Counted from the first letter of the stretch, positions 47,406-56,875 are shown. The stretch: DNA of 64,000 nucleotides from Streptomyces malaysiensis subsp. samsunensis (GCF_024519315.1 NZ_JANIIC010000017.1:87120-151119); one strand, 5' to 3'. The notes: generated by a model not told the origin, from the letters alone. Numbers and translations are program-made.

Positions 47406-49849
47406 CGACGCACGACCACGGCACCCGGGACGCCGGACCGCCCCTTCCCCAGCCCCCGCAGCCCCCGTCGGACCCTGCGGTTCCGATGGCTTCCGTGGCC
47501 CCGGCGGCTTCGGACGCTCCCACCGTGGCTCCGGCGGGTCCCATGGCACCCGCGGCTCCGGCGGCTTCCGCCGCCTCCGCCGCTTCGGACGGGGGACGCC
47601 TGGCGCGGGTCCGGCGGGGACGGCCGGATGACCCGCGCTGGGCGCGGCCCGCCCTGTGGGCCCTGCTGGCCGTGACCACCGCGCTCTATCTGTGGAGCCT
47701 GGGCGCCTCCGGCTACGCCAACCAGTTCTACTCGGCGGCCGCGCAGGCGGGCAGCGAGAGCTGGAAGGCGTTCTTCTTCGGCTCCTCCGACGCCGCGAAC
47801 TCCATCACCGTCGACAAGCCCCCGGCCTCGCTGTGGCCGATGGCGCTGTCGGTGCGGCTCTTCGGCCTCTCCTCCTGGGCGATCCTGGTCCCCGAGGCGC
47901 TGATGGGCGTCGCGACGGTCGGGGTGCTGTACGCGGCCGTACGCCGCAGGTTCAGCGCGGCCGCCGGGCTCATCGCGGCCGCGGCGCTCGCGGTCACCCC
48001 GGTCGCGGCGCTGATGTTCCGCTTCAACAACCCCGACGCGCTGCTCTGTCTGCTGATGGTCTCGGCGGTCTACTGCGTGCTGCGCGCGCTGGAGGACGCC
48101 CGCACCAAGTGGCTGGTGCTCGCGGGGGTCTGTTTCGGCCTCGGCTTCCTCACCAAGACGCTCCAGGCATGGCTGATTCTGCCGCCGCTCGCGGTGGTGT
48201 ACGCGGTGTGCGCCCCGGCGAAGTTCGGCCGGCGGATCGGGCAACTGCTGCTCGCGGGGCTCGCGATGGTGGTCTCCGGCGGCTGGTGGGTCGCGATCGT
48301 CGAGCTGTGGCCGGCGTCCTCGCGTCCGTACATCGGCGGTTCGCAGCACAACAGCTTCCTGGAGCTGACCTTCGGCTACAACGGTCTGGGCCGGATCAAC
48401 GGCAATGAGACCGGCAGCGTCGGCGGGGGCGGTCCGGGCGGCGGCGGTCGCGGTGGCGGCAGGTGGGGCGATACCGGGATCGACCGGCTCTTCGGCTCCG
48501 ACATGGGCGGTCAGATCGCCTGGCTGCTGCCCGCGGCGTTCATCCTGCTGGCGGCCGGGATCTGGCTGACCTGGCGGGCGAGGCGCACCGACACCCGGCG
48601 CGCGGCCTTCCTGGTGTGGGGCGGGGCGCTGCTGATGACGTTCGCCACCTTCAGCTTCATGTCCGGGATCTTCCACCAGTACTACAACATCGCACTGGCG
48701 CCCTACATCGCGGCGCTCGTGGGCATGGGCGCGGCCCTGCTGTGGGAGCGGCGGAACGAGGGCGGCCGGGCGGGGGCGGCGGCCTCGGCGGTGCTCGCCC
48801 TCACGGTCGCGGTCACCGCGTATATGTCGTACGTCCTGCTGGGGCGTTCACCGGACTGGCACCCCTGGCTGCGCTGGGCGGTGCTGATCGGCGGGCTCGC
48901 GGCGGCGGCCGGGCTGCTGCTGACCGGGCTGCTGGCGACGGGGCGGCTGGGCCGGAAGGCGGCGCTGGCCGCGGCGGGCCTCGGCCTCGCGGCGGGGCTG
49001 GCCGGGCCGGTCGCGTACACGCTCAACACGGTGGACACCCCGAAGCAGGGCTCCATCGTGACGGCGGGCCCGTCGGTGGCGGGCGGTATGGGCGGTCCGG
49101 GTGGAGGGTTCCCGGGCGGCGGCCGGATGGGCGGTCCGCCCGGGATGCAGAACGGACGCCAGGGCGCGGGCCAGCAGGGTCAAGGCCAGCAGGGTCAAGG
49201 CCAGCAGGGCCAGGGTCAGCAAGGTCAGGGCCAGGGCAATCAGCAGGGGCAGGGCCAGGGCGGTCGGCAGGGTACGCCGGGCGGCGGCACCGGCGGCACC
49301 GGCGGCGGTCAGCCGGGCGGCCAGAACGGCTTCCCCGGCGGTGGCTTCCCGGGCGGCGGCCAGTCCCCGCGGAACGGTCAGGGCAACGCCCAGGGCGGCC
49401 AGGGGCAGAACGGCACGCCGGGCATGCTGCCCGGCGGCGGTATGGGCGAGGGCCGGCGCGGCGGCGGTATGGGCGGACTGCTCAACGGCCAGCAGGTCGA
49501 CGCCGAGGTGGCGGCGAAGCTGAAGAAGAGCGCCGACGACTACACCTGGGCGGCCGCGGCGATCGGCTCCCAGAACGCCGCGAGCTATCAGCTGGCCACC
49601 CAGAAGCCCGTGATGGCCATCGGCGGATTCAACGGCAGCGACCCGTCCCCGACGCTCGCCCAGTTCAAGGAGTATGTGAAGCAGGGCAAGATCCACTACT
49701 TCATCTCCTCGGGCACCGGGATGGGCGGCGGGCCGGGCGGCGGCCAGGGGACCTCGTCCCAGATCACCTCCTGGATCGAGTCCACCTACAAGAAGGTCAC
49801 CGTGGGAAGCGCCACGCTCTACGACCTGACACAGAAGAAGACCGGCTGA
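47402..49849 (+). CDS. GT39-type membrane glycosyltransferase with YkcA/B-like C-terminus
   Basis: An 815-residue protein. A Pro/Ala-rich start, then about 11-13 membrane helices with the ArnT/PMT-type DKPP motif (SITVDKPPASLWPMAL) and FGYNGLGRINGNETG. From about residue 557 comes a Gly/Gln-rich extracellular linker of about 135 residues with (GQQ)-type repeats, then a 115-residue YkcA/B C-terminal domain (DYTWAAAAIGSQNAASYQLA; PVMAIGGFNGSDPSPTLAQF; TVGSATLYDL). It should transfer the lipid-linked sugar to an extracellular acceptor. The ATG overlaps the previous stop (ATGA). Confidence 0.87.
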   Translation: MTTHDHGTRDAGPPLPQPPQPPSDPAVPMASVAPAASDAPTVAPAGPMAPAAPAASAASAASDGGRLARVRRGRPDDPRWARPALWALLAVTTALYLWSLGASGYANQFYSAAAQAGSESWKAFFFGSSDAANSITVDKPPASLWPMALSVRLFGLSSWAILVPEALMGVATVGVLYAAVRRRFSAAAGLIAAAALAVTPVAALMFRFNNPDALLCLLMVSAVYCVLRALEDARTKWLVLAGVCFGLGFLTKTLQAWLILPPLAVVYAVCAPAKFGRRIGQLLLAGLAMVVSGGWWVAIVELWPASSRPYIGGSQHNSFLELTFGYNGLGRINGNETGSVGGGGPGGGGRGGGRWGDTGIDRLFGSDMGGQIAWLLPAAFILLAAGIWLTWRARRTDTRRAAFLVWGGALLMTFATFSFMSGIFHQYYNIALAPYIAALVGMGAALLWERRNEGGRAGAAASAVLALTVAVTAYMSYVLLGRSPDWHPWLRWAVLIGGLAAAAGLLLTGLLATGRLGRKAALAAAGLGLAAGLAGPVAYTLNTVDTPKQGSIVTAGPSVAGGMGGPGGGFPGGGRMGGPPGMQNGRQGAGQQGQGQQGQGQQGQGQQGQGQGNQQGQGQGGRQGTPGGGTGGTGGGQPGGQNGFPGGGFPGGGQSPRNGQGNAQGGQGQNGTPGMLPGGGMGEGRRGGGMGGLLNGQQVDAEVAAKLKKSADDYTWAAAAIGSQNAASYQLATQKPVMAIGGFNGSDPSPTLAQFKEYVKQGKIHYFISSGTGMGGGPGGGQGTSSQITSWIESTYKKVTVGSATLYDLTQKKTG

Positions 49850-49933
49850 CCGACTGGTCGACAGACCGGCTGAACTCGGTTGACCAGCTGAAACGCGGGC
49901 GCGGGGAAATTCCCTGCACGTCATCCGGCAGCC

Positions 49934-49976
49934 CTTGTACGGTGTATGGCAAACCGATTGCCATACACCGTACAAG
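49934..49976. promoter_or_regulatory. 19-bp inverted repeat (TetR-type operator) before the DHA2 exporter
   Basis: CTTGTACGGTGTATGGCAA (49934-49952) and its exact reverse complement (49958-49976) flank the 5-base centre ACCGA. It lies 20 bases before the exporter start. Likely the operator of the TetR gene at 51604, which sits downstream in the same direction. Confidence 0.8.
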
Positions 49977-49995
49977 CGTGCGTCTGGAGACCTTC

Positions 49996-51522
49996 ATGCC
50001 GGCCCCGATCACCAATACCGCGCCCGACGCCCTGCCCGAACAGTCCTCCGGCGGCCACCCCCAGCGGTGGCTGATTCTCGCCGTCATCTGCCTGGCCCAG
50101 CTCACCGTGTTGCTGGACAACACGATCCTCAATGTGGCGATCCCCTCCCTGGCCAGGGAGATGGATGCCCGCACCGCCGATATCCAGTGGATGATCAACG
50201 CCTACTCGCTGGTCCAGTCGGGCCTGCTGCTCACCGCGGGCAGCGCCGCCGACCGCTATGGGCGGAAGAAGATGCTGATCGCCGGGCTCGCCCTGTTCGG
50301 CATCGGCTCGCTCGCCGCGTCGATGGCGCAGGATCCGGGTCAGCTGATCGCCGCCCGCGCGGGCATGGGGATCGGCGGGGCGCTGCTGATGACCACCACG
50401 CTCGCCGTCGTGGTGCAGGTGTTCGAGGAGGGTGAGCGGGCCAAGGCCATCGGGCTGTGGGGCGCGGTCAGCTCCCTCGGCTTCGCCGCGGGGCCGCTGA
50501 TCGGCGGCACACTGCTGGAGCACTTCTGGTGGGGCTCGATCTTCCTGATCAATATCCCGGTGGCGCTGGTCGGGCTGGTCGCCGTGGTCTGGATGGTGCC
50601 GGAGTCGAAGGCGCCGACCAGCGACCGCCCCGATCTGCTGGGCGCGCTGCTGTCCACGGTCGGCATGACCGGCATCGTCTTCGCGATCATCTCCGGGCCG
50701 GAGCACGGCTGGACCTCCGGCCGGGTGCTGCTGTCGGCCTTCATCGGCGTCACCGTGATGACCGGCTTCGCGCTGTGGGAGCGTCATATCCCGCATCCCA
50801 TGCTGGACATGCACTTCTTCCGCAACCGCCGGTTCGTGGGCGCGGTGGCGGGCGGAATCCTCGTCGCCTTCGGGATGGGCGGTTCGCTCTTCCTGCTCAC
50901 CCAGCATCTGCAATTCGTGCTCGGCTATGACGCGTTGGACGCCGGGCTGCGCACCGCGCCGCTCGCGCTGGTGATCGTCGCGCTCAATCTCACCGGTGTC
51001 GGGGCTCGGCTGCTGCTCAGACTGGGGACCCCGGTGACGATCGTCGGCGGGATGGGGCTGCTCGCGGCCGGTCTCGCCACCATCGCGACGCTCGGTGCGC
51101 ACGGCTATGGCGGAATGCTCTTCGGGCTGGTGGTGATGGGGTCCGGTATCGCGCTGGCGATGCCCGCGATGGCGACCGCCATCATGTCGGCCATCCCGCC
51201 GGAGAAGGCGGGTGTGGGCGCGGGGGTCAACGGCACGCTCACCGAATGCGGCAACGGGCTCGGCGTCGCCATTCTGGGCGCGGTGCTGAACTCCCGCTTC
51301 GCCTCGCTGCTGCCCGCGGTCGCCGCCGGGGCGGGCTCGCTTCCGGCCGCCGTCGCGGCGGCTCGTACGCCTGAGGACCGTAAGGCCGTCGCGGACGCCT
51401 TCGCCTCCGGTGTCCAGACCAGTCAGCTCGTCGGCGCGGCCGCTGTGCTGGCGGGCGGAGTGGTGGCCGCCCTGCTGCTGAGCAGGGCCGAACGATCTTC
51501 ACGGGAGGCCCAGGCGGCATAG
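49996..51522 (+). CDS. DHA2-family MFS drug exporter (14 helices)
   Basis: A 508-residue proton-coupled efflux transporter. Family motifs are LDNTILNVAIPSLAREM (helix 1), GSAADRYGRKKMLIAGLALF (motif A), and FINIPV-like FLINIPVALVGLV after helix 6. About 14 hydrophobic helices. The ATG at 49996 has GGAG six bases upstream, placing it directly behind the 19-bp inverted repeat. A TetR gene follows 81 bases after the stop. The substrate is unknown; usual clients are antibiotics or cationic compounds. Confidence 0.92.
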   Translation: MPAPITNTAPDALPEQSSGGHPQRWLILAVICLAQLTVLLDNTILNVAIPSLAREMDARTADIQWMINAYSLVQSGLLLTAGSAADRYGRKKMLIAGLALFGIGSLAASMAQDPGQLIAARAGMGIGGALLMTTTLAVVVQVFEEGERAKAIGLWGAVSSLGFAAGPLIGGTLLEHFWWGSIFLINIPVALVGLVAVVWMVPESKAPTSDRPDLLGALLSTVGMTGIVFAIISGPEHGWTSGRVLLSAFIGVTVMTGFALWERHIPHPMLDMHFFRNRRFVGAVAGGILVAFGMGGSLFLLTQHLQFVLGYDALDAGLRTAPLALVIVALNLTGVGARLLLRLGTPVTIVGGMGLLAAGLATIATLGAHGYGGMLFGLVVMGSGIALAMPAMATAIMSAIPPEKAGVGAGVNGTLTECGNGLGVAILGAVLNSRFASLLPAVAAGAGSLPAAVAAARTPEDRKAVADAFASGVQTSQLVGAAAVLAGGVVAALLLSRAERSSREAQAA

Positions 51523-51603
51523 CATCTTCAGGTAGTGAGGTGCCGCGTGCCGGATCCCGGGGCACATGTGGTGCCAGCGCATCGGAGAAAGAGAGGCGCC
51601 GCC

Positions 51604-52386
51604 ATGGCAACCGGCAGCCGTACCGTCCGCCCGCGGTCCAGCGTCTGGCTCTCCGAGCGCAAGACCCCCAAGCGCAAGGGCGACCAGCAGCCGGTCGGGC
51701 TCGACCATCTGAAGATCGTCGCGGCGACGATGCGGCTGCTGGACGCCGAGGGCATGTCGGGTTTCTCGATGCGGCGGCTCGCGGCGGAGCTCGGGGTGAC
51801 CGCCATGTCGGTCTACTGGTACGTGGAGACCAAGGACCATCTGCTGGAACTCGCCCTCGACGCCGCCATGGGCGAGATAGCGCTGCCCATCGAGGCCGTC
51901 GGCCCCGTCGAAGGCTTCGCGGGTCCTCCGGCCGAGCCGCGGGACTGGCGCGAGCAGCTGCGCCAGGTCGCCACCGAGTACCGGCGGGTGCTGGTCCGCC
52001 ACCCCTGGCTGCCCGCGCTGCTGGGGGAGTACCTCAACATCGGGCCCAATGCGGTGGTCTTCCAGAAGGCCGCGCTGGCCGTGATGCGCAACAGCGGACT
52101 GCCGGACGACAGGATCACCAGCGCGCTGTCCCTCGTCTATCAGTTCGTCTACGGCTTCGGCACGATCGAGGGCCGCTTCGCCGCCCGCTGCCGGGCGGAG
52201 GGAGTCACCCAGGACGAGCTGTTCCACGAGATGATGAGCTCGGTCGAGGACCGTTTGGAGTACGACGAGGCCCGGCAGTTCATGAAGGCTCGCGGCGGCA
52301 CCACGGTCCAGGAGATGCACGACCGCGATTTCACCTTCGCCCTGGACCTCGCGATCGCCGGTATCGAGGCGCTGAAGGAGCGATAG
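51604..52386 (+). CDS. TetR-family repressor, probable regulator of the adjacent exporter
   Basis: A 260-residue protein with an N-terminal HTH (DHLKIVAATMRLLDAEGMSG; MRRLAAELGVTAMSVYWYVE) and a TetR-type C-terminal ligand domain of nine-plus helices. The length and the tail match the TetR_C (tetracycline-repressor-like) group. The ATG at 51604 follows GAGAGG. It probably binds the inverted repeat at 49934-49976 and is released by the exported drug. Confidence 0.88.
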   Translation: MATGSRTVRPRSSVWLSERKTPKRKGDQQPVGLDHLKIVAATMRLLDAEGMSGFSMRRLAAELGVTAMSVYWYVETKDHLLELALDAAMGEIALPIEAVGPVEGFAGPPAEPRDWREQLRQVATEYRRVLVRHPWLPALLGEYLNIGPNAVVFQKAALAVMRNSGLPDDRITSALSLVYQFVYGFGTIEGRFAARCRAEGVTQDELFHEMMSSVEDRLEYDEARQFMKARGGTTVQEMHDRDFTFALDLAIAGIEALKER

Positions 52387-52557
52387 CGCGCGGTGGCGGG
52401 CCGTTCGCGGGCACTGTCGGTCTCCTGCGACGGGCCTCCTGCGACGGGCTTGCGCCGGGCCCTCGTCGGCCCGGCGGCGGGCCAGGGGCGAGGCGGCGGG
52501 TGGGCGGCCTGACCCGGGGCCGGGTCTCAGGCCGCGGGGAGGCCGGGCCGCCGCGGG

Positions 52558-53409
52558 TCAGGCCGCCGGAAGGTCCTCGCCCTGCACCGCCTGTATGTCC
52601 AGCTCCACCCGCAGGGTCGTGCCGATCGCCGCGATGCCCGCCGCGACGACCTGGTTGTAGTTCATCGCGAAGTCCTCGCGGCGCAGCTCGGCGACGGCCC
52701 GGAAGGCCGCCCGCACCCCGCCCCAGGGGTCGGGGCCCGTGCCCAGGTACGTCAGGTCCAGGTCCACGTCCCGGACGACGCCGTGCATCGACAGCTCGCC
52801 ATGGACCGTCCAGCGGTCGGCCCCGGCCGCGCTCAGATGCGTGCTCCGATACGTCAGCTGCGGGAACTCCTCCACATTGAGGAAGTCGGGCGACTTCAGA
52901 TGGCCGTCCCGCATCGCATTGCCGGTGTCGATGCTGGCGGCCTGGATAACCGCCTCGACCCGCGACTTCTCGATGTGCTCGGTGACCTCGATCCGCCCGC
53001 CGAACTCCGTGAACCGGCCGCGCACGCTGGAGATCCCCAGATGCTGGGCGACCGCGCCCACCGTCGAATGCGCCGGGTCGATCGTCCACGCACCCGGCGG
53101 GGGAAGCTCCACTCCGCCCTGGCGCGCCAGGACCACCGTGCCCACATCGGCCCGCCCGGAGGCCGTGACGATCGAGGTGGACGCCACCGGGGCATAGCCG
53201 ACCGCGGTGGCGATGACCGTGTACGCCCCCGGCGGCAGCGGCTCGTCGGTCCGGATGGCGCCGTCCGCGTCGGCCTGCGCGCGCAGCACCTGGGCGCCCG
53301 TCATATCGGTGACGGTCAGTACGGCGTGCTGGACCGCCCAGCCGTCACGGGTGTGGATCCGGGCCCGCAGTCCCGCTCCCCCGCCTGCTCCTGCTCCTGT
53401 GGTCGTCAT
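52558..53409 (-). CDS. YceI-like protein with N-terminal carboxypeptidase-regulatory-like domain
   Basis: A 283-residue protein. Residues 15-95 form a beta-sandwich of the CarboxypepD_reg/Cna-B type (ARIHTRDGWAVQHAVLTVTD; PGAYTVIATAVGYAPV). Residues 105-283 form a YceI lipocalin-like barrel (WTIDPAHSTVGAVAQHLGIS; RVEAVIQAASIDTGNAMRDG; FPQLTYRSTHL; GVVRDVDLDLTYLG) that binds isoprenoid-like lipids in relatives. It has no export signal. The ATG at 53407-53409 has GGAG eleven bases upstream; the frame is also open 48 codons upstream as a His/Asp-rich repeat. Domains of the same beta-sandwich type end the next protein. Confidence 0.82.
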   Translation of the reverse strand: MTTTGAGAGGGAGLRARIHTRDGWAVQHAVLTVTDMTGAQVLRAQADADGAIRTDEPLPPGAYTVIATAVGYAPVASTSIVTASGRADVGTVVLARQGGVELPPPGAWTIDPAHSTVGAVAQHLGISSVRGRFTEFGGRIEVTEHIEKSRVEAVIQAASIDTGNAMRDGHLKSPDFLNVEEFPQLTYRSTHLSAAGADRWTVHGELSMHGVVRDVDLDLTYLGTGPDPWGGVRAAFRAVAELRREDFAMNYNQVVAAGIAAIGTTLRVELDIQAVQGEDLPAA

Positions 53410-53454
53410 GCCGCGTTTCGCTCCCGCTCGGGTGTCGCTCGTGTTGCTCATGTC

Positions 53455-53605
53455 GCTCGTGTCGCTCCGCTCGACGTGCTGGTCGTGCACGCCGTGCTGG
53501 TCGCACTCGTGGTGCTGGTCGTGCTGGTCGCACTCGTCGTTCTGGTCGTGCACGCCGTACTGGTCGTGCTGGTCGTACCGGGGTCGTGCCGGTCGTACTC
53601 GTCGT
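53455..53605. repeat. Tandem CTGGTCGT-type repeats
   Basis: About 150 bases of GTGCTGGTCGT, CACTCGTGGTGCTGGTCGT and related units, with GTCGTGCACGCCGT twice. Upstream of the YceI start. Probably a slippage-derived simple repeat. It encodes a His/Asp/Gln-rich frame leftward that I do not include in the gene. Confidence 0.7.
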
Positions 53606-53762
53606 GTCTGTTGCGCCGGATCCGGGCGGCGGCGTCAGGCCGTCCCCTGCCTTCACTACACCGCCGCCGGGATCCGGGTTCCGGACCCGGCGGAAAATCC
53701 GCCGCCCCGGTCCGGGTCGGGGGCGCGCCTCCGCTCGTGCGCGCCCCCGGCCCGGAGTTCCG

Positions 53763-56378
53763 TCACTCGCCCGGGTGGGCGAGCTCCACATCGTGGCCGT
53801 CGACGCCGGGTCCGGAGACCGTCAGCGCCCCCGCGACCGGCGGGTAGCCGCTCGCGATGACCGTGTAGTCGCCCGCGTCCAGGTCGGTGAAGGCGTACGC
53901 GCCGTCCTCACCGGTGGTGGCGGTGGCGACCACGTTCCCGGCCGAGTCCACGAGGGTGACCCGCGCGTCGGGCAGCGGCCGCCGGTCGGCCCCGGCGCGG
54001 ACTATGCCCTGTACCCGGGCGCCGGCCTGGAGCGCTATCTCCACCCGGGTCAGCCCCTGGGCGCCCACCTCGACGGGCAGGGCCGCGGGCCGGTAGCCCG
54101 GCGCGTTCACCGCGACCGTGAAGGTCCCGGAGACCAGCTCCTCGAAGCCGAAGTCGCCCTGCTCACCGGTCTTCCCGGTGGCCAGCACCTCACCGCGGAC
54201 ATCGGTGACCACGACCATCGCCGCCTCGACCGGGCGGCCGTCGGCGGCGCCACGCACATTGCCCACCAGGCCGCTGGTGGCCGACAGGACGATGTCGAAG
54301 CCGAGCGGCTCGTCCCCGACCACGACCGTGGACGCCTGCGGCTGGTGGCCGTCGGCCGCCGCGATCAGGACGTACGAGCCGGAGCCCGGCGCGTCCAGGG
54401 CGTAGGAGCCGTCGGGGTGTGCCACCGAGCGGCCGAGCTGCCGCCCGGCGAGCGAGATCAGCGTCACCGCGGCACGGGCGACGGGGCCGCCGTCCGCGTT
54501 CCGCACGAAGCCGTGCACACCCTGGCGGGGCTGGTGGTCCGCGCCGTCGCCCCCGGCGGAGGCGAAGGCCGCCAAGCGCTGCGGGGCGGTGGCCGCGAGG
54601 GCACCGTCGGAGTCCGGCTCGTGCACCTCGGGGGCCGGGGCGCCCACGAGCGCGGGCTCGAGGTCGGAGATCTGCCCGGCGGCGGTGGCCGGCACCGCGT
54701 CGGCCGGGGTGGCGTCGGCGGCCGGGTCCGAGGCGGCCGCGGCGGCCTGCTGGGAGCCGGAGCTGGTCTTCAGGGCTACCTCCTTGATGAACAGGGTCAG
54801 CAGCAGGGCGAGCAGCGCGGCCGGGGCGGCGAAGAGGAAGACGTCCGCGACACCGTGGCCGTAGGCGCTCTCCATGATCGTGCGCAGCGGCTCGGGCAGC
54901 GTCTTGACGTTGGGGATGGCACCGCCGCCGGTGCCGGCGTGGCCCAGCGCGGCGCCCTTGGGGCCGAGGTCGGTCAGGCCGTCCTTGACGTAGTGGGTGA
55001 CGCGGTTGGCGAGCACCGCACCGAGGGCCGAGACGCCCACCGCACCGCCCAGGGAGCGGAAGAAGGTGACGACGGCGCTGGCCGCGCCGAGGTCCTGCGG
55101 GGCCACCTGGTTCTGGCTGGCCAGCACCAGGTTCTGCATCATCATGCCGACACCGAGGCCCATGAGCGCCATATAGATCGCCATGTGCCAGTACGGGGTG
55201 TCGTAGCGGATGGTGCCCAGCAGCCCGAGGCCCGCCGTCACCAGCACACCACCCATGACCAGCCATGCCTTCCAGCGACCGGTCTTGGTGATGACCTGGC
55301 CGGAAACGGTCGAGGAGACGAACAGGCCACCGATCATCGGGATCGTCATGACGCCGGACATGGTGGGCGTCTCACCGCGCGCCAGCTGGAAGTACTGGCT
55401 GAAGAAGACGGTTCCGGAGAACATCGCGATACCGACGAAGAGCGATGCCAGCGAGGTGAGGGTGATCGTCTTGTTGCGGAACAGCCGCAGCGGAATGATC
55501 GGCTCGGTCGCCTTGGACTCGATCAGCAGGAAGATCAGACCGAGCACGATCGAACCGCCGACCATCGCGTAGGTCTGCCACGAGAGCCAGTCGTACTTGT
55601 CGCCCGCGAAGGTCACCCAGACCAGCAGCAGCGAGACCGCGGCGCTGATGAAGAAGGCGCCGCCCCAGTCGACCTTGACCTCCCGCTTCACCACGGGGAG
55701 CTTCAGGGTCTTCTGAAGGACGATCAGCGCGATGACGGCGAACGGGACGCCGACGTAGAAGCACCAGCGCCAGCCCAGCCAGGAGGTGTCGGTGATCACG
55801 CCGCCCAGCAGCGGGCCGCCGACGGTCGCGACGGCGAAGGTCGCGCCGAGGTAGCCGCTGTAGCGGCCGCGCTCACGCGGGGAGATCATCGCCGCCATGA
55901 CGACCTGGGCGAGGGCGGACAGACCGCCGACGCCGATGCCCTGCACCACTCGGCAGGCGATCAGCATGCCGGGGCTCTGGGACAGACCGGCCACCACGGA
56001 GCCCGCGACGTAGATCAGCAGGGCGATCTGGACCAGCAGCTTCTTGCTGAACAGATCGGAGAGCTTGCCCCACAGCGGGGTGGCGGCGGTCATGGCCAGC
56101 AGGGTGGCGGTGACGACCCAGGTGTAGGCGGACTGGCCGCCGTGGAGATCGGAGATGATCTCGGGCAGGGCGTTGGAGACGATCGTCGACGACAGGATCG
56201 CGACGAACATCCCCAGCAGCAGTCCGGAGAGCGCCTCCATGATCTGCCGGTGGGTCATCGGCGCCGGGGAGTCCGCGCCCTGGCCGGGCTGGCCTCTGTG
56301 GCCTCCTCCGCCGTGCTTGGCGTGGGCGGGGTGCCCCGCGGGTCCCCGCACACCGCCGTCCGGTGTGGTCGTTGCCAT
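53763..56378 (-). CDS. DHA2 MFS exporter fused to three carboxypeptidase-regulatory-like domains
   Basis: An 871-residue fusion. Residues 40-570 form a 14-helix DHA2 transporter (FVAILSSTIVSNALPEIISD; TPLWGKLSDLFSKKLLVQIA; GRYSGYLGATFAVATVGGPL; WCFYVGVPFAVIALIVL). After an Ala/Asp-rich linker (about 575-640) come three beta-sandwich repeats (HGFVRNADGGPVARAAVTLI; GNVRGAADGRPVEAAMVVVT; QGIVRAGADRRPLPDARVTL), each ending in a DGSYAL/GDFGFEEL/GAYAFTDL turn. Predicted topology should place them on one side of the membrane as a binding platform. The ATG at 56376-56378 is eight bases after the MarR stop. Confidence 0.85.
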   Translation of the reverse strand: MATTTPDGGVRGPAGHPAHAKHGGGGHRGQPGQGADSPAPMTHRQIMEALSGLLLGMFVAILSSTIVSNALPEIISDLHGGQSAYTWVVTATLLAMTAATPLWGKLSDLFSKKLLVQIALLIYVAGSVVAGLSQSPGMLIACRVVQGIGVGGLSALAQVVMAAMISPRERGRYSGYLGATFAVATVGGPLLGGVITDTSWLGWRWCFYVGVPFAVIALIVLQKTLKLPVVKREVKVDWGGAFFISAAVSLLLVWVTFAGDKYDWLSWQTYAMVGGSIVLGLIFLLIESKATEPIIPLRLFRNKTITLTSLASLFVGIAMFSGTVFFSQYFQLARGETPTMSGVMTIPMIGGLFVSSTVSGQVITKTGRWKAWLVMGGVLVTAGLGLLGTIRYDTPYWHMAIYMALMGLGVGMMMQNLVLASQNQVAPQDLGAASAVVTFFRSLGGAVGVSALGAVLANRVTHYVKDGLTDLGPKGAALGHAGTGGGAIPNVKTLPEPLRTIMESAYGHGVADVFLFAAPAALLALLLTLFIKEVALKTSSGSQQAAAAASDPAADATPADAVPATAAGQISDLEPALVGAPAPEVHEPDSDGALAATAPQRLAAFASAGGDGADHQPRQGVHGFVRNADGGPVARAAVTLISLAGRQLGRSVAHPDGSYALDAPGSGSYVLIAAADGHQPQASTVVVGDEPLGFDIVLSATSGLVGNVRGAADGRPVEAAMVVVTDVRGEVLATGKTGEQGDFGFEELVSGTFTVAVNAPGYRPAALPVEVGAQGLTRVEIALQAGARVQGIVRAGADRRPLPDARVTLVDSAGNVVATATTGEDGAYAFTDLDAGDYTVIASGYPPVAGALTVSGPGVDGHDVELAHPGE

Positions 56379-56386
56379 GAAGTTCC

Positions 56387-56875
56387 TTAACGTTGCGAAG
56401 GTGTACGGGTGATGCTGCTCTCCGCCTGTTGCGGCAGAGCCCGGGAACGGGTGTCCCCGAAACTCGTCCGCAACCGGGCGAGAAGTTCGTTGAGCCGGTC
56501 GACGTCCTCGTCGGACCAGTCGCTCAGACAACTGGCGAGCGCGTTCGTGTAGCGCTCGGACACCTGACCGAGCAGCGTCCGTCCGCTGGTGTTGATGCTC
56601 AGCAGCCGCGACCGCCGGTCGAGCGGGTCGGGCTTGCGGTCCACCCAGCCGCGGTTCGCGACATGCGCCACATGCCGACTGGTCACCGACATGTCGATGT
56701 CTAGCAGCTCGGCGAGCCTGCTCATCCGCATCTCGCCGTACCGGTCCAGGAGCATCAGGACGACGGCGGAGCCGGATGGGCAGTCGGCCGGCAGGACGCG
56801 CCCGAGGCCGCGTTTGACGGTGCCGATGGCGCTGAGCTGCCGGGCCAGCTCCTCGTAGTGGCTCTGTGTGGCCAC
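56387..56875 (-). CDS. MarR-family repressor of the fused exporter
   Basis: A 162-residue winged-helix protein (GSAVVLMLLDRYGEMRMSRL; AELLDIDMSVTSRHVAHVAN; wing DPLDRRSRLLSI). The GTG at 56873-56875 has GGGGG five bases upstream. The exporter follows eight bases after its stop, so the pair is one operon. Two GTTGC-N5-GCAA dyads lie in its promoter region and are probably its binding sites. Confidence 0.88.
   Translation of the reverse strand: MATQSHYEELARQLSAIGTVKRGLGRVLPADCPSGSAVVLMLLDRYGEMRMSRLAELLDIDMSVTSRHVAHVANRGWVDRKPDPLDRRSRLLSINTSGRTLLGQVSERYTNALASCLSDWSDEDVDRLNELLARLRTSFGDTRSRALPQQAESSITRTPSQR

Noticed and set aside
46572..48676. Long minus-strand frames opposite the glycosyltransferase genes
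   Set aside because: Charged low-complexity shadow sequence, with no ribosome site. The coupled plus-strand operon explains the region.
53586..56390. A 934-codon open frame opposite the fused MFS exporter
   Set aside because: Antisense shadow; rich in His, Arg and Gly with no hydrophobic pattern. The minus strand encodes a recognisable transporter.
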